A stretch of 64,000 bases of DNA from Fictibacillus terranigra (GCF_030412265.1 NZ_JAUHLN010000002.1:434001-498000), one strand, 5' to 3'; shown: positions 46,004 to 56,701, numbered from the stretch's first letter. Program-made: numbers and translations. The notes: generated by a model not told the origin, from the sequence alone.

Positions 46004-47279
46004 CGCCCCTCCCTTTTAAGAAATAGATCGTATCAAGTTCAATCTTTTTCGAGACACCGACCACTTGCTCTTTCGTCACATTCTCGATGCCTTCAAGCCA
46101 TTCCTCGATGCTTCGTTTATGGCGCGAGACCACCTCATGATACAGAACCTCTACCAATCCGGTGGAATCATCGACTGTCTCAAGGATCTGATTGCGGATC
46201 ATTGCCTTTGTCTGATCCAGCTCTGCATCCGTTATGTTGCCGTTCTGGATCTCCTTTAATTGCTCATTGATGATTTTTACTGTTTTTTCATAATTATTGG
46301 TTTCAATTCCGGACATGACAAAAATGATCCCTTTATGGCTCTCAAAACGAGAAGCAGCATAGTAAGCCAGGCTCTCTTTCTCACGAACGTTCATGAACAG
46401 CTTGGAATGTGAGAAGCCGCCAAAAACACCGTTGAATATTTGGAGAGGAAGGTAATCCGGATCACTGTATGTAATGTATGTCCGGTATCCCATATGAAGC
46501 TTTCCTTGCTGAACTTCCTGCTCTTCAAAAATCTCCTTGACCTCATCGACTCTGCGCTTTCCGGTGGCAGAAATCCGCTTCGGCTCCGTCTTGGCATTGG
46601 GAAACACGAAATGCTTTGCCGTAAGATCCTTAAGAACTTCTCTTGACACATCTCCAACTGCGTACAGATGGATCTCGTCTTCTTGAATCACTTTGTTATA
46701 ATAGTCGTATAAAATTTCCGGAGTAATGGCATCAACTTCCTTTTCGCTTCCATATACATTAAAACGATAAGGCTCGTCTTCAAACATCTCCTCGATCAGA
46801 CGCTTGTTGGCATACCTCATTTTATCATCGTAAATCGATTCGATCTGCTGCTTCAGCGACCGTTTTTCCTTCTGTACGATCTCAGACAAAAAGGCATTCC
46901 CCTGTTTTGCCGGCTTAAGAAGTACGTCGGACAAAAGTTCAAACGCCCTGTCGAGCAGCGGTGTATTATCCGATAAAAACTTTTCATTCGCCACATCTAT
47001 TCTCAGGGTGATCACTTGATATTCTCCCTTTTTCGAAAGATCGGCTCCCAGCGTGGCTCCATACAGGCTGTCCAGAGCTTCACGAAGTTCTTTGCTGCTT
47101 GGAAATCTCTCCGTTCCACTCTGCAAAACAAAAGGCAGCAGTGCCCTTTTAGTGACCTCCTCCTCAACAATCGGGCTCTTTAGCTGGAGTATTAAGGAAG
47201 TGGTCTTATATTTAGTGGTTTCGACCGTATGTAAGGTAATGCCGGGCAAGTCAGCCACTTGATGGTCTACGAGTGTCAT
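45996..47279 (-). CDS. ymfF: M16-family peptidase-like protein YmfF (no zinc motif)
   Basis: The protein is 427 aa. It has the M16 fold (LPFVLQSGTERFPSSKELRE...) but the H-x-x-E-H site is replaced, as expected for the inactive partner in heterodimeric M16 proteases. It overlaps ymfH by 8 bases, so the two products probably form one complex. Upstream is the terminator of the nucleoside transporter. Confidence 0.88.
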   Translation of the reverse strand: MTLVDHQVADLPGITLHTVETTKYKTTSLILQLKSPIVEEEVTKRALLPFVLQSGTERFPSSKELREALDSLYGATLGADLSKKGEYQVITLRIDVANEKFLSDNTPLLDRAFELLSDVLLKPAKQGNAFLSEIVQKEKRSLKQQIESIYDDKMRYANKRLIEEMFEDEPYRFNVYGSEKEVDAITPEILYDYYNKVIQEDEIHLYAVGDVSREVLKDLTAKHFVFPNAKTEPKRISATGKRRVDEVKEIFEEQEVQQGKLHMGYRTYITYSDPDYLPLQIFNGVFGGFSHSKLFMNVREKESLAYYAASRFESHKGIIFVMSGIETNNYEKTVKIINEQLKEIQNGNITDAELDQTKAMIRNQILETVDDSTGLVEVLYHEVVSRHKRSIEEWLEGIENVTKEQVVGVSKKIELDTIYFLKGRGDA

Positions 47280-47363
47280 CTTGCTTCCTCCCTTTCCAAA
47301 ATTGTTTTATCATACCTTCTAGTGTACCCACATTCCATAGGAATCATGACTTTTCCTGCTTTA

Positions 47364-47399
47364 AACAAAAAAACCTGCTTCAGAAACTAAAAGCAGGTT
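47364..47399 (-). terminator. Nucleoside transporter operon terminator
   Basis: AACCTGCTT (47372-47380) pairs with AAGCAGGTT (47391-47399). On the minus strand it is followed by TTTTTTTG. Confidence 0.9.
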
Positions 47400-47406
47400 C
47401 GGTAAA

Positions 47407-48369
47407 TTATCTTTTTCCTTTTTCGTAAGGCTGTCCGGATGCCTTAGGCGCGTCTGCACGTCCAACAAATCCTGCAAGAGCGAGAATGGTAAGAACATAA
47501 GGCGCGATCAGCAGATAAACATCAGGAATATTCTTGAGAAGAGGAATCTGTTCCCCTGTGATACTTAAACTTTGGGCAAGACCGAAGAACAACGCTGCTC
47601 CCATCGCCCCAAGCGGATGCCATTTACCAAAGATCATCGCAGCAAGAGCCATAAAGCCCTGTCCTGAAATGGTAGACTGTGTAAAGTTTCCGGCGATTGA
47701 TGCCACATAGATGGCGCCGCCCAGACCGGCAAACGCTCCCCCGATAATAACTGAGATGTAACGGGTCTTATTAACATTGATCCCCATCGTATCTGCAGCC
47801 ATCGGATGTTCACCGACAGAACGAAGACGAAGGCCGAACGGCGTTTTGTAGATAATGTACCATACTACAAAAGCCAGGAAAATCGCTACGAAAGAAGTAG
47901 AGTAAGCATTGGAGAAAAACAGGTCTCCGATGACTGGAATCTTAGACAGCACAGGAATGTCACCTTTGCCGATACGTTCCTGAATATCAGGAGTCTGTCC
48001 AGCGTCAAAGAGTTTTTTTGTTAAAAAGATAGAAAGCCCAGCCGCTAAAAAGTTAAGAGCCACACCGCTTACGACTTGATCCGCCTTCAATGAAATGCTT
48101 GCCACTGCATGCGGAACAGCAAAGAGTGCACCTCCAATGATAGCTACTGCAAAACTCATCCATGGAGAAGCCGCTCCAAGACCCCATTGTTCACCGTAGT
48201 GGGTAAAAATCGCCCCTAAAAAGGCGCCGAACATCATAAGTCCTTCTAGCCCGATATTTACGACCCCGGAACGTTCACTGAAAACTCCGCCCAAAGCAGT
48301 AAGGATAAGGGGGGCTGCCGAAACGATCGCAGCAGGTACTATAAGGGCAAGAATATCGAAGAAACTCAT
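47407..48369 (-). CDS. nupQ: Nucleoside ABC transporter permease (NupQ/YufQ-like)
   Basis: The protein is 320 aa with about nine hydrophobic segments. GGVFSERSGVVNIGLEGLMM (~30) and ADTMGINVNKTRY are BPD_transp_2 family hallmarks. It is the second permease with the gene at 48369-49424, sharing one base at the TAATG-type junction. It imports nucleosides with the ATPase and lipoprotein of this operon. Confidence 0.9.
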   Translation of the reverse strand: MSFFDILALIVPAAIVSAAPLILTALGGVFSERSGVVNIGLEGLMMFGAFLGAIFTHYGEQWGLGAASPWMSFAVAIIGGALFAVPHAVASISLKADQVVSGVALNFLAAGLSIFLTKKLFDAGQTPDIQERIGKGDIPVLSKIPVIGDLFFSNAYSTSFVAIFLAFVVWYIIYKTPFGLRLRSVGEHPMAADTMGINVNKTRYISVIIGGAFAGLGGAIYVASIAGNFTQSTISGQGFMALAAMIFGKWHPLGAMGAALFFGLAQSLSITGEQIPLLKNIPDVYLLIAPYVLTILALAGFVGRADAPKASGQPYEKGKR

Positions 48370-49424
48370 TATATTTTACCCCCTTTAGTAAATCGGTTGG
48401 TGAGCCAGCGGATTAGATAGCTGGACGCAACAAAGAAGATGATCAGAGCGATAACAATGCCAATAAGCTCAGTCGGAACTCCTGCAGTAGATTGCATGGT
48501 GAGAGCTCCAATTTTCAATCCTCCAAATAAAAGAGCGGCAACGATGATCCCGATCGACCCGTTGGCTCCAAGCAAGGAAACGGCAATCCCGTCAAACCCT
48601 ACTCCGGTAAAAGCGTTATTGATCGTCATATACTGATAGGTTCCAAGGCCTTCCATCGTACCTGCTGCACCAGCAAAAGCACCTGAGATCGCCATGGCAA
48701 GAATAATATTTTTTGATACACTAATTCCGGCATACTGTGAAGCATGCTGGTTGAAACCGACCGCTCTTAATTCATAGCCGGTAGTCGTCTTCCATAGAAC
48801 AAACCACATGAAAAGTGCACCGATCAGAGCGACGAGGATTCCATAATGCAAACGGGAAAAATCTGTCATCTGCTGAAGCCAAGGAGAAGCAAGGGACGCT
48901 GATTCTTTTATATCTTTTGTCCGTTCACCCGGGGCAAGCATATAGGCACGTATTATGGCGTTGGTCACATAAAGTGCAATATAGTTCATCATAATGGTCG
49001 TAATAACTTCGTGAACTTTAAAACGGGCTTTCAGAATGCCAGGAAGCACTCCCCATAGCGCACCGGCTAAAGCGCCTGCGATTACGGCTAAAGGAAGGTG
49101 GATGATCTTAGGAAGATCAAAATGGATTCCGACATAGACGGATGCCAGCCAGCCGACAAGCAGCTGCCCTTCCACTCCGATATTGAAGAGCCCTGTGCGA
49201 AACGCAAACGCCACTGCAAGTCCTGAGAGGATCAGCGGTGAAGCCGCGCGAATCGTCTCCCCGATATTGTATCCATTACCGAAGATGCCCCCGATCAAAG
49301 CTGAGTAGGCTTGAATCGGATCATAGTTAGAAACCAGCATGATGATGCCGCCGATCAGCAGGCCTAACAATACGGATATGACAGGGACGAGAATATGAAA
49401 TAAACGGCCTTTCATTACATTCAT
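48369..49424 (-). CDS. nupP: Nucleoside ABC transporter permease (NupP/YufP-like)
   Basis: The protein is 351 aa with about ten membrane segments. FRTGLFNIGVEGQLLVG (~75) and ASQYAGISVSKN are typical of the family. It starts 4 bases inside the ATPase stop (ATGA overlap), so translation is coupled. Its partner is the permease at 47407-48369. Confidence 0.9.
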   Translation of the reverse strand: MNVMKGRLFHILVPVISVLLGLLIGGIIMLVSNYDPIQAYSALIGGIFGNGYNIGETIRAASPLILSGLAVAFAFRTGLFNIGVEGQLLVGWLASVYVGIHFDLPKIIHLPLAVIAGALAGALWGVLPGILKARFKVHEVITTIMMNYIALYVTNAIIRAYMLAPGERTKDIKESASLASPWLQQMTDFSRLHYGILVALIGALFMWFVLWKTTTGYELRAVGFNQHASQYAGISVSKNIILAMAISGAFAGAAGTMEGLGTYQYMTINNAFTGVGFDGIAVSLLGANGSIGIIVAALLFGGLKIGALTMQSTAGVPTELIGIVIALIIFFVASSYLIRWLTNRFTKGGKI

Positions 49425-50950
49425 TGCAATTCACCTGCTTTTTGTTTCTTGCCGCCCGCCATGAGCAGTCCAAGTTCCTGTTCGGTCGTTTGTTTAGGAT
49501 CCACAACCGCAACGATTTTCCCTTCATAGATAACGGCGATGCGGTCGCTGACATTCATGACTTCATCCAGTTCAAAAGAAAGGAGAAGAACCGCCTTTCC
49601 TTTATCCCGTTCCTGTATCAGCTTGGAATGAATAAATTCAATAGCACCGACGTCAAGGCCCCGTGTGGGCTGAGCTGCAATTAGAAAATCAGGACTTCTG
49701 TCCACTTCCCTTGCAATAATCGCCTTCTGCTGGTTTCCTCCAGATAATGCTCGGGCCAGTGTATGCTCACTCGGCGTTCTCACATCAAACTCTTTTATCA
49801 GCTTGTTTGCTTTATCAAAAATTGCGGAAAATTTAAGAATTTTATTTTTAGAAAATGGCTGTTGATAATACGTTTGCAGCACCATGTTCGTACCGATCGA
49901 AAAATCAAGGACAAGTCCATGCTTATGTCGGTCCTGAGGGATATGGCCCACTCCGGATTCCGTTACTTTTCTTGGTTTAAGGTTCGTGATCTCATTGCCG
50001 TTGAGCTGGATGGTTCCACTTGTCGCTTTTCTTAAACCGGTAATCGCTTCAAGAAGCTCGGTCTGGCCGTTTCCGTCCACCCCTGCGATCCCCAGAATTT
50101 CTCCCGCCTTGATCTCAAGGTTTAATCCGTCAACAACGGGCACTTTCCTTGAATCTTCAACGACGAGGTCTTTGATCTGCAGAACGGCCTGTTTTGGATC
50201 AGCTTCCTCTTTATCCACCTTGAAATTGACTTCGCGCCCGACCATCATCGCCGCAAGTTTATCCGGATTGGTCTCTGCAACATCAACTGTTCCAATACCC
50301 CTTCCGCGTCGTATCACTGTACAGCGGTCGCAAGCTTCCATAATTTCTTTCAGTTTATGGGTGATTAGAATAATCGATTTCCCTTCTGCTACCAGTTTTT
50401 TCATAATCTCCATGAGCTCATGGATTTCTTGAGGCGTCAATACAGCGGTCGGCTCGTCAAAGATTAAAATTTCTGCTCCGCGGTACAGCGTTTTCAAAAT
50501 TTCGACGCGCTGCTGCATGCCAACGGAGATATTTTCGATCTTTGCGTTTGGATCTACCCGCAAGCCGTAGCGGTCAGATAAGGCCTTTACTTCTTTCGCT
50601 GCTTTTTTCAAATCGACCCTTCCAGCAGTGGTTATCTCTTTGCCAAGAATAATATTTTCTGTTACAGTAAAGTTTTCAACAAGCATAAAATGCTGGTGCA
50701 CCATACCGATTCCCAAACGGTTCGCAACATTTGGATCAGTAATCGAAATCTTCTGGCCTTTAACGCGGATCTCTCCCTCTTCCGGCTGATACAAACCGAA
50801 GAGGATATTCATCAAAGTGGATTTTCCTGCACCGTTCTCACCGAGCAGCGCATGAATCTTGCCTTTTCTTACTTGCAGCGTGACATTGTCATTGGCAACG
50901 ATGCCCGGGAATTCCTTGCGGATATTCCTCATCTCAATGACATACTCCAT
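49421..50950 (-). CDS. nupO: Nucleoside ABC transporter ATPase, two NBDs (NupO/YufO-like)
   Basis: The protein is 509 aa. The ATG at 50950 has AAGGGGTG 6 bases upstream. NBD1 has Walker A GENGAGKSTLMN (~36) and signature SVGMQQRVEI. NBD2 has a degenerate Walker A GVDGNGQTELLE (~290) and signature LSGGNQQKAI (~395), the usual asymmetry of RbsA/YufO-type proteins. It drives the two permeases encoded next. Confidence 0.92.
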   Translation of the reverse strand: MEYVIEMRNIRKEFPGIVANDNVTLQVRKGKIHALLGENGAGKSTLMNILFGLYQPEEGEIRVKGQKISITDPNVANRLGIGMVHQHFMLVENFTVTENIILGKEITTAGRVDLKKAAKEVKALSDRYGLRVDPNAKIENISVGMQQRVEILKTLYRGAEILIFDEPTAVLTPQEIHELMEIMKKLVAEGKSIILITHKLKEIMEACDRCTVIRRGRGIGTVDVAETNPDKLAAMMVGREVNFKVDKEEADPKQAVLQIKDLVVEDSRKVPVVDGLNLEIKAGEILGIAGVDGNGQTELLEAITGLRKATSGTIQLNGNEITNLKPRKVTESGVGHIPQDRHKHGLVLDFSIGTNMVLQTYYQQPFSKNKILKFSAIFDKANKLIKEFDVRTPSEHTLARALSGGNQQKAIIAREVDRSPDFLIAAQPTRGLDVGAIEFIHSKLIQERDKGKAVLLLSFELDEVMNVSDRIAVIYEGKIVAVVDPKQTTEQELGLLMAGGKKQKAGELQ

Positions 50951-51044
50951 TGTGTTCACCCCTTATGACAAACTATAAACCTAGCAATCTTGTTTCCTCA
51001 TCCTGCAGAGGGAGTCAGAAGTCTAACCTTTTACTGCGTAAATA

Positions 51045-51077
51045 AAGGCCAGTAAACGAATACCAGCCCTTCCTTTT
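51045..51077 (-). terminator. Weak hairpin after the BMP lipoprotein gene
   Basis: On the minus strand AAGGGCTGGTA and TACTGGCCTT flank a short loop and are followed by TATTTA. It could lower expression of the downstream ATPase and permease genes relative to the binding protein. Confidence 0.4.
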
Positions 51078-51082
51078 AGCAT

Positions 51083-52153
51083 TTACTTTTTCATATCTGC
51101 TTCAAACTTTTTGAATTCTTTATCCGTTTTAGGAACTGTTACGCTTCCATCCTGGATTTTCTTTTTGTACTCATCCACTTTTGCCAATGCTTCTTTCGTT
51201 ACATTTTGTTTGTGAGGAGCAATACCTACACCGTCTTCGTTAAGACCAAATTCAACCACTTTTCCGCCAGGGAATTTTCCATCCTTAGTATCCCTTGAAA
51301 CTTGATCAACTGCTGTGTCAACGCGCTTAACCATGGAAGTCAGTGTTACATCCTCAGGCAATCCTTCTTCGTATTGGTCACGGTCAACACCGATAACCCA
51401 AACTTTTTTACCATTCTTCGATCGGTTTTTCGCTTCGGTGAATACCCCTTTACCAGTACCTCCGGCTGCATGATAGATAATATCTGCACCCTTGCCATAA
51501 AACGTGTTAGCGATCGCTTGTCCTTTTTCGGCTTTGTTAAAGTCACCAGCATATTGAACAAAAATTTCCGCTTTAGGATTCGCAGTTTTAACTCCGGCTT
51601 TAAATCCGTTTTCAAACTTTTTGATCAATTCACTGTCCACGCCGCCGACAAAACCTACTTTGTTGGATTTCGTTTGCATTCCTGCGATTAGTCCAACAAG
51701 GAATGAGCCCTCATGCTCTTTAAATGTGATGCTCGCAACGTTCTTTTCAGGAACAACCATATCAACAAGAGCAAGGTGTGCGTTTGGCTGCTGCTTTGCT
51801 ACTTTTTTAATATCTTCTGCCATCAAAAAACCGATTCCGTAAACAAGATCAAATTTTTCCCTGACTAGCGAGTTCAAGTTAGGCGCATAATCACTTGCAG
51901 AGGTAGATTGAAGATATTTGAAATCTGTACCTTTTTTAAGATGGTTATCTTTACCGAACTTTTGAAGACCTTCCCAAGCTGATTGGTTGAAGGATTTATC
52001 GTCGACACCGCCAGTGTCGGTTACCATCGCCACTTTAAATGCATCTTTTTTGCCGCCTTCGTTTGACCCTCCGCCTTCATCTTTTCCACAGGCAGAAAGC
52101 AGTGTGCCGGCTGCTAAAGCAAGACTTAATAAAACTCCAGTTCTCTTTTTCAA
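51083..52153 (-). CDS. nupN: BMP/PnrA-family nucleoside-binding lipoprotein
   Basis: The protein is 356 aa with a TTG start and AGGGGGA 6 bases upstream. The lipobox LLSAC places the lipidated Cys at residue 22. The mature part is a BMP (Med/PnrA) periplasmic-binding fold: VTDTGGVDDKSFNQSAWEGL (~45) and GVDRDQYEEGLP (~250). It captures purine nucleosides outside the membrane for the ATPase/permeases encoded downstream. A GntR regulator lies immediately upstream. Confidence 0.93.
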   Translation of the reverse strand: MKKRTGVLLSLALAAGTLLSACGKDEGGGSNEGGKKDAFKVAMVTDTGGVDDKSFNQSAWEGLQKFGKDNHLKKGTDFKYLQSTSASDYAPNLNSLVREKFDLVYGIGFLMAEDIKKVAKQQPNAHLALVDMVVPEKNVASITFKEHEGSFLVGLIAGMQTKSNKVGFVGGVDSELIKKFENGFKAGVKTANPKAEIFVQYAGDFNKAEKGQAIANTFYGKGADIIYHAAGGTGKGVFTEAKNRSKNGKKVWVIGVDRDQYEEGLPEDVTLTSMVKRVDTAVDQVSRDTKDGKFPGGKVVEFGLNEDGVGIAPHKQNVTKEALAKVDEYKKKIQDGSVTVPKTDKEFKKFEADMKK

Positions 52154-52244
52154 TTCTTTTTCCCCCTATTTTTTATGCATATAACACTTGTAACACACAT
52201 TGGACTACGGTGTAGCACATCACCCCCTATAATGGATTGACTTC

Positions 52245-52970
52245 TTACAAGCGCTTTCTTACAACTGTAAAATTAAATTTATCAGCTCTGAAATAATTGC
52301 AGGAATAGAGAACAGGCTCATCATTTTGATCATAGTGCATCTGCTTTAAAACGAGAAGCGCTGCTTCCTCCGGACATTCCAGGATTTCCGAGATCCGTTC
52401 ATGGAAGCCGAGGGGTTCTATGTTTGTCACCGCATACATGACACGCTTGCCAGCTTCTTTTTCCAGCATCTCAAGCATGGAGAGGTACTTATGCTGTGAT
52501 TCAGACGGCATATAGCCCGCAGGAATATGATCGATGCAGTAAACGACAGGTTCAGCATCCGCTGTTCTCACGCGTTCCACAACGTTAATCTCTTCGCCTT
52601 CCGCCAGATTAAACTTGTTCTTCAAGTCATCGACTGCAGGAATCACGACAGAGGATACGAAGACGGTGGATGCTTTCTTGCCGGCTCTCTCGATCATATC
52701 TGTCACACTGAAGAGTTCTTCAATTCCAGAAGAAAAGAGTGCCCTGGTCCTGACAAAGGTTCCTACGCCATGTTTCCTGATCAGAATGTTTTCGTCTTCG
52801 AGAATACGCAGCGCTTCCCTGAGTGTAGCCCTGCTGATGCCCAACTGTTTCGAAAGCTCAAATTCTGACGGGAGTTTCTCGCCTTCTTCATAAGTGCCGT
52901 TCTCAATGTCGGCTTTTAATTTCTCAATAACCTTTAAATACAGCAGACGATGATCCGTCTTAATGGACAC
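52245..52970 (-). CDS. GntR-family regulator with UTRA domain (YmfC-like)
   Basis: The protein is 241 aa. The preferred start is GTG at 52970 ([13 protein letters not shown]...), with AGAGGTG 9 bases upstream. The winged helix-turn-helix (~8-75) contains [24 protein letters not shown]. Residues ~95-235 are a UTRA ligand-binding domain. It precedes the nucleoside transporter, so a purine nucleoside or related ligand is a reasonable guess. An inverted repeat upstream (53077-53107) may be its operator. Confidence 0.88.
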   Translation of the reverse strand: MSIKTDHRLLYLKVIEKLKADIENGTYEEGEKLPSEFELSKQLGISRATLREALRILEDENILIRKHGVGTFVRTRALFSSGIEELFSVTDMIERAGKKASTVFVSSVVIPAVDDLKNKFNLAEGEEINVVERVRTADAEPVVYCIDHIPAGYMPSESQHKYLSMLEMLEKEAGKRVMYAVTNIEPLGFHERISEILECPEEAALLVLKQMHYDQNDEPVLYSCNYFRADKFNFTVVRKRL

Positions 52971-53076
52971 GTTGTTATTCACCTCTATGACAACCAAAAC
53001 CAATAACAATTTACTGTTTTTCAGTGTAAAATTTTTGACAAATATTTAAAATAATCGACATAAATATATCATTTTT

Positions 53077-53107
53077 ATCTGTATAAATAAATACTATTTT
53101 TACAGAT
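53077..53107 (-). promoter_or_regulatory. Inverted repeat upstream of the GntR gene (candidate operator)
   Basis: ATCTGTA (53077-53083) and TACAGAT (53101-53107) form a dyad with a 17-base AT-rich spacer, about 110 bases before the start codon. Confidence 0.35.
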
Positions 53108-53151
53108 TTTTTTAAAACCCGGAATAAATGCATTATTCAGATAAATCCGCG

Positions 53152-53180
53152 AAAAAACAAAACCCAAAGAAAGGGTTTTG
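53152..53180 (-). terminator. spoIIIE terminator
   Basis: CAAAACCC (53158-53165) pairs with GGGTTTTG (53173-53180). On the minus strand it is followed by TTTTTT. It begins directly at the stop codon. Confidence 0.9.
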
Positions 53181-55523
53181 TCAGGAGCTTGATGCTTGAT
53201 TCTGTTCCGGCAGAGATGTCATCAGAACTTCTCTCGGCTTGCTGCCTTCATAAGGGCCGATGACCCCTTTAGCCTCCATCGCATCCACCAGTCTGGCTGC
53301 ACGGGAATATCCGATTCGGAATCGCCTCTGCAGCATGGACACTGATGCAGTCTGCATGTCTACAACGAGTTTTACCGCTTCAGGAAACAGATCATCCTCC
53401 ACTTCCATCGTAACTTGAGCTTCCTCAGTTGGAATCATCTCTTTCTGATATTGCGCTTTTTGCTGCGAAATAACAAATTCAACGATCTTTTCTACTTCTT
53501 GATCCGAAAGAAAAGCTCCCTGGATCCTTGTGGGCTTGGATGCACCTGATGGGAGGAAAAGCATGTCTCCCCGGCCAAGCAGTTTTTCTGCACCTCCCAT
53601 ATCCAGTATCGTTCTGGAATCCGTCTGTGAAGAAACACTGAACGCGATGCGGGAAGGAATGTTGGCTTTAATGATTCCCGTAATTACATCAACGGATGGC
53701 CGCTGTGTAGCAATGATCAGATGGATTCCTGCAGCACGGGCCATCTGGGCAAGGCGAATGATCGCATCCTCAACATCTCCTGAGGCAACCATCATCAAAT
53801 CTGCCAATTCATCCACAATGACAACGATGTAAGGCAGGAAAGGCTGTTTAGCTCCTCCTTCATTGTTCTGCCTTTTTATGCTTTCATTGTATCCTTCAAT
53901 GTTCCGCGTTCCGCTGTGGGAAAACAGTTCATACCGCCGTTCCATTTCACTTACTACCCGTTTTAAGGCTTGTGCCGCTTTTTTCGGCTCTGTAACAACG
54001 GGTGCCAGGAGATGGGGAACACCATTGTACACATTAAGTTCAACCATCTTGGGATCAATCATCATCATCTTGACTTCATGAGGCTTTGCCCGCATCAGGA
54101 TGCTTGTGATAATGCCGTTGATACATACACTCTTCCCGCTCCCGGTCGCACCAGCAACAAGAAGATGGGGCATTCTAGAAAGTTCCGCGAAAATGGGTTC
54201 CCCTGAAATGTCCCGGCCAAGGCCGATAGCCAGTCTGGATGTCTGTTTTTGATATTGGCTCGATTCAAGTACTTCCCTTAATGTAACGGTAGCGACCTCC
54301 TGGTTAGGGACCTCGATACCGACCGCAGATTTACCCGGGATCGGGGCTTCGATCCTAATGTCTTTGGCAGCAAGAGCCAGTGCAATATCATCTGCTAAAT
54401 TGACGATCTTGCTTACTTTCACACCCACGTCTGGATACACTTCGTATTTTGTGACCGCCGGACCAAGATGGACTTTCAGTACTCGGGCTTTTACGCCGAA
54501 GCTCTCAAACGTTTTCTCCAGCTTTTTGGCATTGCTTTTACTAGCCGCATATTGCCTGTCTTTATGTTGCCCAGTAGAAGAAGGCCTGACCAAAAGGTCC
54601 ATGGAAGGAAGAGCATAGTTTTCATTATGTTCTTCTGTTTGGACGAAGCTTGCCGCCAATCCAGCAGGATCAGCTTCTTCGGGTTCATGCCTGTCCGGTT
54701 CTTCTTCATGAAAATCTTTTGATCCGAATTTAAGCTGTACGGCAGAGCTCTCATCACGGTCAAGGTTCCTCGTAAAGTCCTCAATAATCGGCTCATACTC
54801 TTCGTCAGAAGCTTTGTGTACCTCTTGCGCATCCTGATGAGGCATCTCTTTTTTCGCTGCTCTTTTTTCGGATGGTTTCCTGCTGTTTTTTAATTCCTTT
54901 GCCTTCGTTTGCAGAGATTCGTATGTATGAGAAATAAAGCGGCCTGCTGCCTCTGCGATTTTAGAAATAACCCCGGACAAAGATTTACCTGTGATGAGAA
55001 TCAGAGAAATGATCATGACGAAGACAAGAACCACGGCAGACCCCTGTACACCGAACAAAAAGTGAAACATCGCAAAACCGACGGAGCCAATCATCCCGCC
55101 TCCAAGATCAGCAGCTGGTGAATTGCCAGACAGCTGGGACCAATAGATCTCCCATGTATTCCTGATGACAGAAGTATCTGCCCATCTTCCCTGTTTTGAG
55201 AGAAGAGAAAATAATTTCAGATGGCTAAGAATGAGCATGGATAGGTAGAACAAATAAAATCCTGCAAGCCTTTTTCCGAAAACGGGAGGAGTCTTGCGTT
55301 TCCAAATTAAATAGACTGAAACAGCCAGTGTGCCGATGAGAAGCACTCCGTACCATTCACCGCTGAAAAATCTCAAAAACTGAACAAAAGCCAGTCCCAC
55401 TTTACCCATCCGGGCGAGTGCAAGCATCGTCAAAGCAAGCAAAAGAAGGCCGGCAAGCTCATAGCTTAATTGCTCTTTCCAGGCTGACGTTTTTTTTGAA
55501 GCTTTTTTATTCCTTTTCGCCAT
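53181..55523 (-). CDS. spoIIIE: DNA translocase SpoIIIE (FtsK/SpoIIIE family)
   Basis: The protein is 780 aa. Four to five membrane helices lie in residues ~20-185. A charged linker (~200-320) follows. The motor domain has Walker [14 protein letters not shown] (~450), Walker [17 protein letters not shown] (~555) and [20 protein letters not shown]. The C-terminal gamma winged helix (~710-770, [21 protein letters not shown]) reads SRS/KOPS. It pumps the chromosome into the forespore. I call it SpoIIIE rather than SftA from the N-terminal membrane domain and the tepA neighbourhood. Confidence 0.96.
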   Translation of the reverse strand: MAKRNKKASKKTSAWKEQLSYELAGLLLLALTMLALARMGKVGLAFVQFLRFFSGEWYGVLLIGTLAVSVYLIWKRKTPPVFGKRLAGFYLFYLSMLILSHLKLFSLLSKQGRWADTSVIRNTWEIYWSQLSGNSPAADLGGGMIGSVGFAMFHFLFGVQGSAVVLVFVMIISLILITGKSLSGVISKIAEAAGRFISHTYESLQTKAKELKNSRKPSEKRAAKKEMPHQDAQEVHKASDEEYEPIIEDFTRNLDRDESSAVQLKFGSKDFHEEEPDRHEPEEADPAGLAASFVQTEEHNENYALPSMDLLVRPSSTGQHKDRQYAASKSNAKKLEKTFESFGVKARVLKVHLGPAVTKYEVYPDVGVKVSKIVNLADDIALALAAKDIRIEAPIPGKSAVGIEVPNQEVATVTLREVLESSQYQKQTSRLAIGLGRDISGEPIFAELSRMPHLLVAGATGSGKSVCINGIITSILMRAKPHEVKMMMIDPKMVELNVYNGVPHLLAPVVTEPKKAAQALKRVVSEMERRYELFSHSGTRNIEGYNESIKRQNNEGGAKQPFLPYIVVIVDELADLMMVASGDVEDAIIRLAQMARAAGIHLIIATQRPSVDVITGIIKANIPSRIAFSVSSQTDSRTILDMGGAEKLLGRGDMLFLPSGASKPTRIQGAFLSDQEVEKIVEFVISQQKAQYQKEMIPTEEAQVTMEVEDDLFPEAVKLVVDMQTASVSMLQRRFRIGYSRAARLVDAMEAKGVIGPYEGSKPREVLMTSLPEQNQASSS

Positions 55524-55618
55524 TCTTTCACCTCTTTAGCAAAACCAAGTAAAGCAGCCGGTTGAGGGCTGCTTTTGTTCTTCATTATATCACAGAACCA
55601 GCCTGCTTATCTATCGCT

Positions 55619-55849
55619 TTAGGAATGGTCTGCCCTCAGAATTTGCCCCGGACAGCAGTCGTCGTTCATAAAGTGGGCCGGATCTGTACTCATCACCCGG
55701 ACCACTTTATATTCCAATGGGGAGATTTGCTCAACCAGCACTGGTATATTTTTATAAAGCATTTGGGTTTGAACGCTGTTTTGCGCCGATTGTCCGTTTT
55801 GTCCATCAGGAAACATGAGCTCATGAGGCATAAGGGTATACCAGGTCAT
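55619..55849 (-). CDS. ylzJ: YlzJ-like small protein
   Basis: The protein is 76 aa. It starts [14 protein letters not shown] and contains [20 protein letters not shown], the YlzJ pattern. Its ATG overlaps the tepA stop (ATGA). B. subtilis has ylzJ at the same place between tepA and spoIIIE. Function unknown. Confidence 0.88.
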   Translation of the reverse strand: MTWYTLMPHELMFPDGQNGQSAQNSVQTQMLYKNIPVLVEQISPLEYKVVRVMSTDPAHFMNDDCCPGQILRADHS

Positions 55850-56592
55850 TGGATCACCTCAAGCCCGTCATTCGTTTTCTTAAGACGGTTCTGCTCCATC
55901 ATTTCGTTCAGCTTGGCAATTGCCTGCCCGACTCCGCCTACTTCATTGATCAGCCCATCGCTGACGGCATCTTTGCCGATCACGTTCGTTCCGATATCCC
56001 TTGTTAAGTTTCCTTTTGAAAACATGAGTTCTTTAAATTTTTCTTCGGTTATGCCTGAATGTGAAGTTACAAAATTGATGACTCTTTCCTGCATTTTATC
56101 TAGGTATTCAAACGTCTGAGGCACACCGATAACAAGCCCTGTTAGCCTTACAGGATGTATGGTCATCGTCGCTGTTTCAGCGATGAATGAATAATTGGCT
56201 GACACCGCTATGGGCACTCCTATCGAATGTCCTCCTCCGAGGACGAGTGAAACCGATGGCTTGGAGAGAGAAGCAATCATTTCTGAAATGGCAAGACCGG
56301 CTTCAACGTCCCCGCCTACTGTATTCAAGATGATCAGCAGCCCTTCGATCTTCGGGTTCTGTTCGATCGCCACCAATTGAGGGATTAAATGCTCATACTT
56401 TGTGGTTTTATTATTCGGCGGAAGCTGCACATGTCCCTCAATCTGGCCGACAATCGTCAAGCAGTGGATACTGGATCCTTCCATCTGCGGAACATTTGTC
56501 TGCCCGAGTGACTGCAGTTTGCTGACGAGACTGCTCTGTTCCGAATTGCCTTCGGGCCCATTCGGCTGTTTCGGTTCTTGATCCTGATTCAT
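55846..56592 (-). CDS. tepA: ClpP-like protease TepA
   Basis: The protein is 248 aa. The ATG at 56592 has AAGGGGG 7 bases upstream. The ClpP/crotonase-type fold has the oxyanion segment [14 protein letters not shown] (~100), the nucleophile Ser in GGGHSIGVP (~127) and the His in TIHPVRLTG (~150). In Bacillus, TepA takes part in degrading small acid-soluble spore proteins or in export quality control; I cannot tell which here. It lies between rnjB and ylzJ. Confidence 0.9.
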   Translation of the reverse strand: MNQDQEPKQPNGPEGNSEQSSLVSKLQSLGQTNVPQMEGSSIHCLTIVGQIEGHVQLPPNNKTTKYEHLIPQLVAIEQNPKIEGLLIILNTVGGDVEAGLAISEMIASLSKPSVSLVLGGGHSIGVPIAVSANYSFIAETATMTIHPVRLTGLVIGVPQTFEYLDKMQERVINFVTSHSGITEEKFKELMFSKGNLTRDIGTNVIGKDAVSDGLINEVGGVGQAIAKLNEMMEQNRLKKTNDGLEVIQ

Positions 56593-56664
56593 ACTAGTAA
56601 CCCCCTTATGCTTGTTCAGCATTTTCTTATAGTATGAACGCTGGGGTTATTTTCATTCTGCAAA

Positions 56665-56701
56665 GACAAGCGGAAGCTCCTGCAGGTCCGACAAGCGCTG
56701 G
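56665..56701. repeat. REP-like palindromic repeat, copy 2
   Basis: AAGCGGAAGCTCCTGCAGG followed by TCCGACAAGCGCTGG shares the arms and the CCGACAAGCGCT tail of copy 1 (32475-32512, inverted). It lies between rnjB and tepA. A small hairpin AACAC/GTGTT follows. Confidence 0.6.

Noticed and set aside
51083-52244. Purine riboswitch in front of the nucleoside-binding lipoprotein
   Set aside because: The ~90-base gap is too short for an aptamer plus terminator, and I see no conserved purine-aptamer loops.
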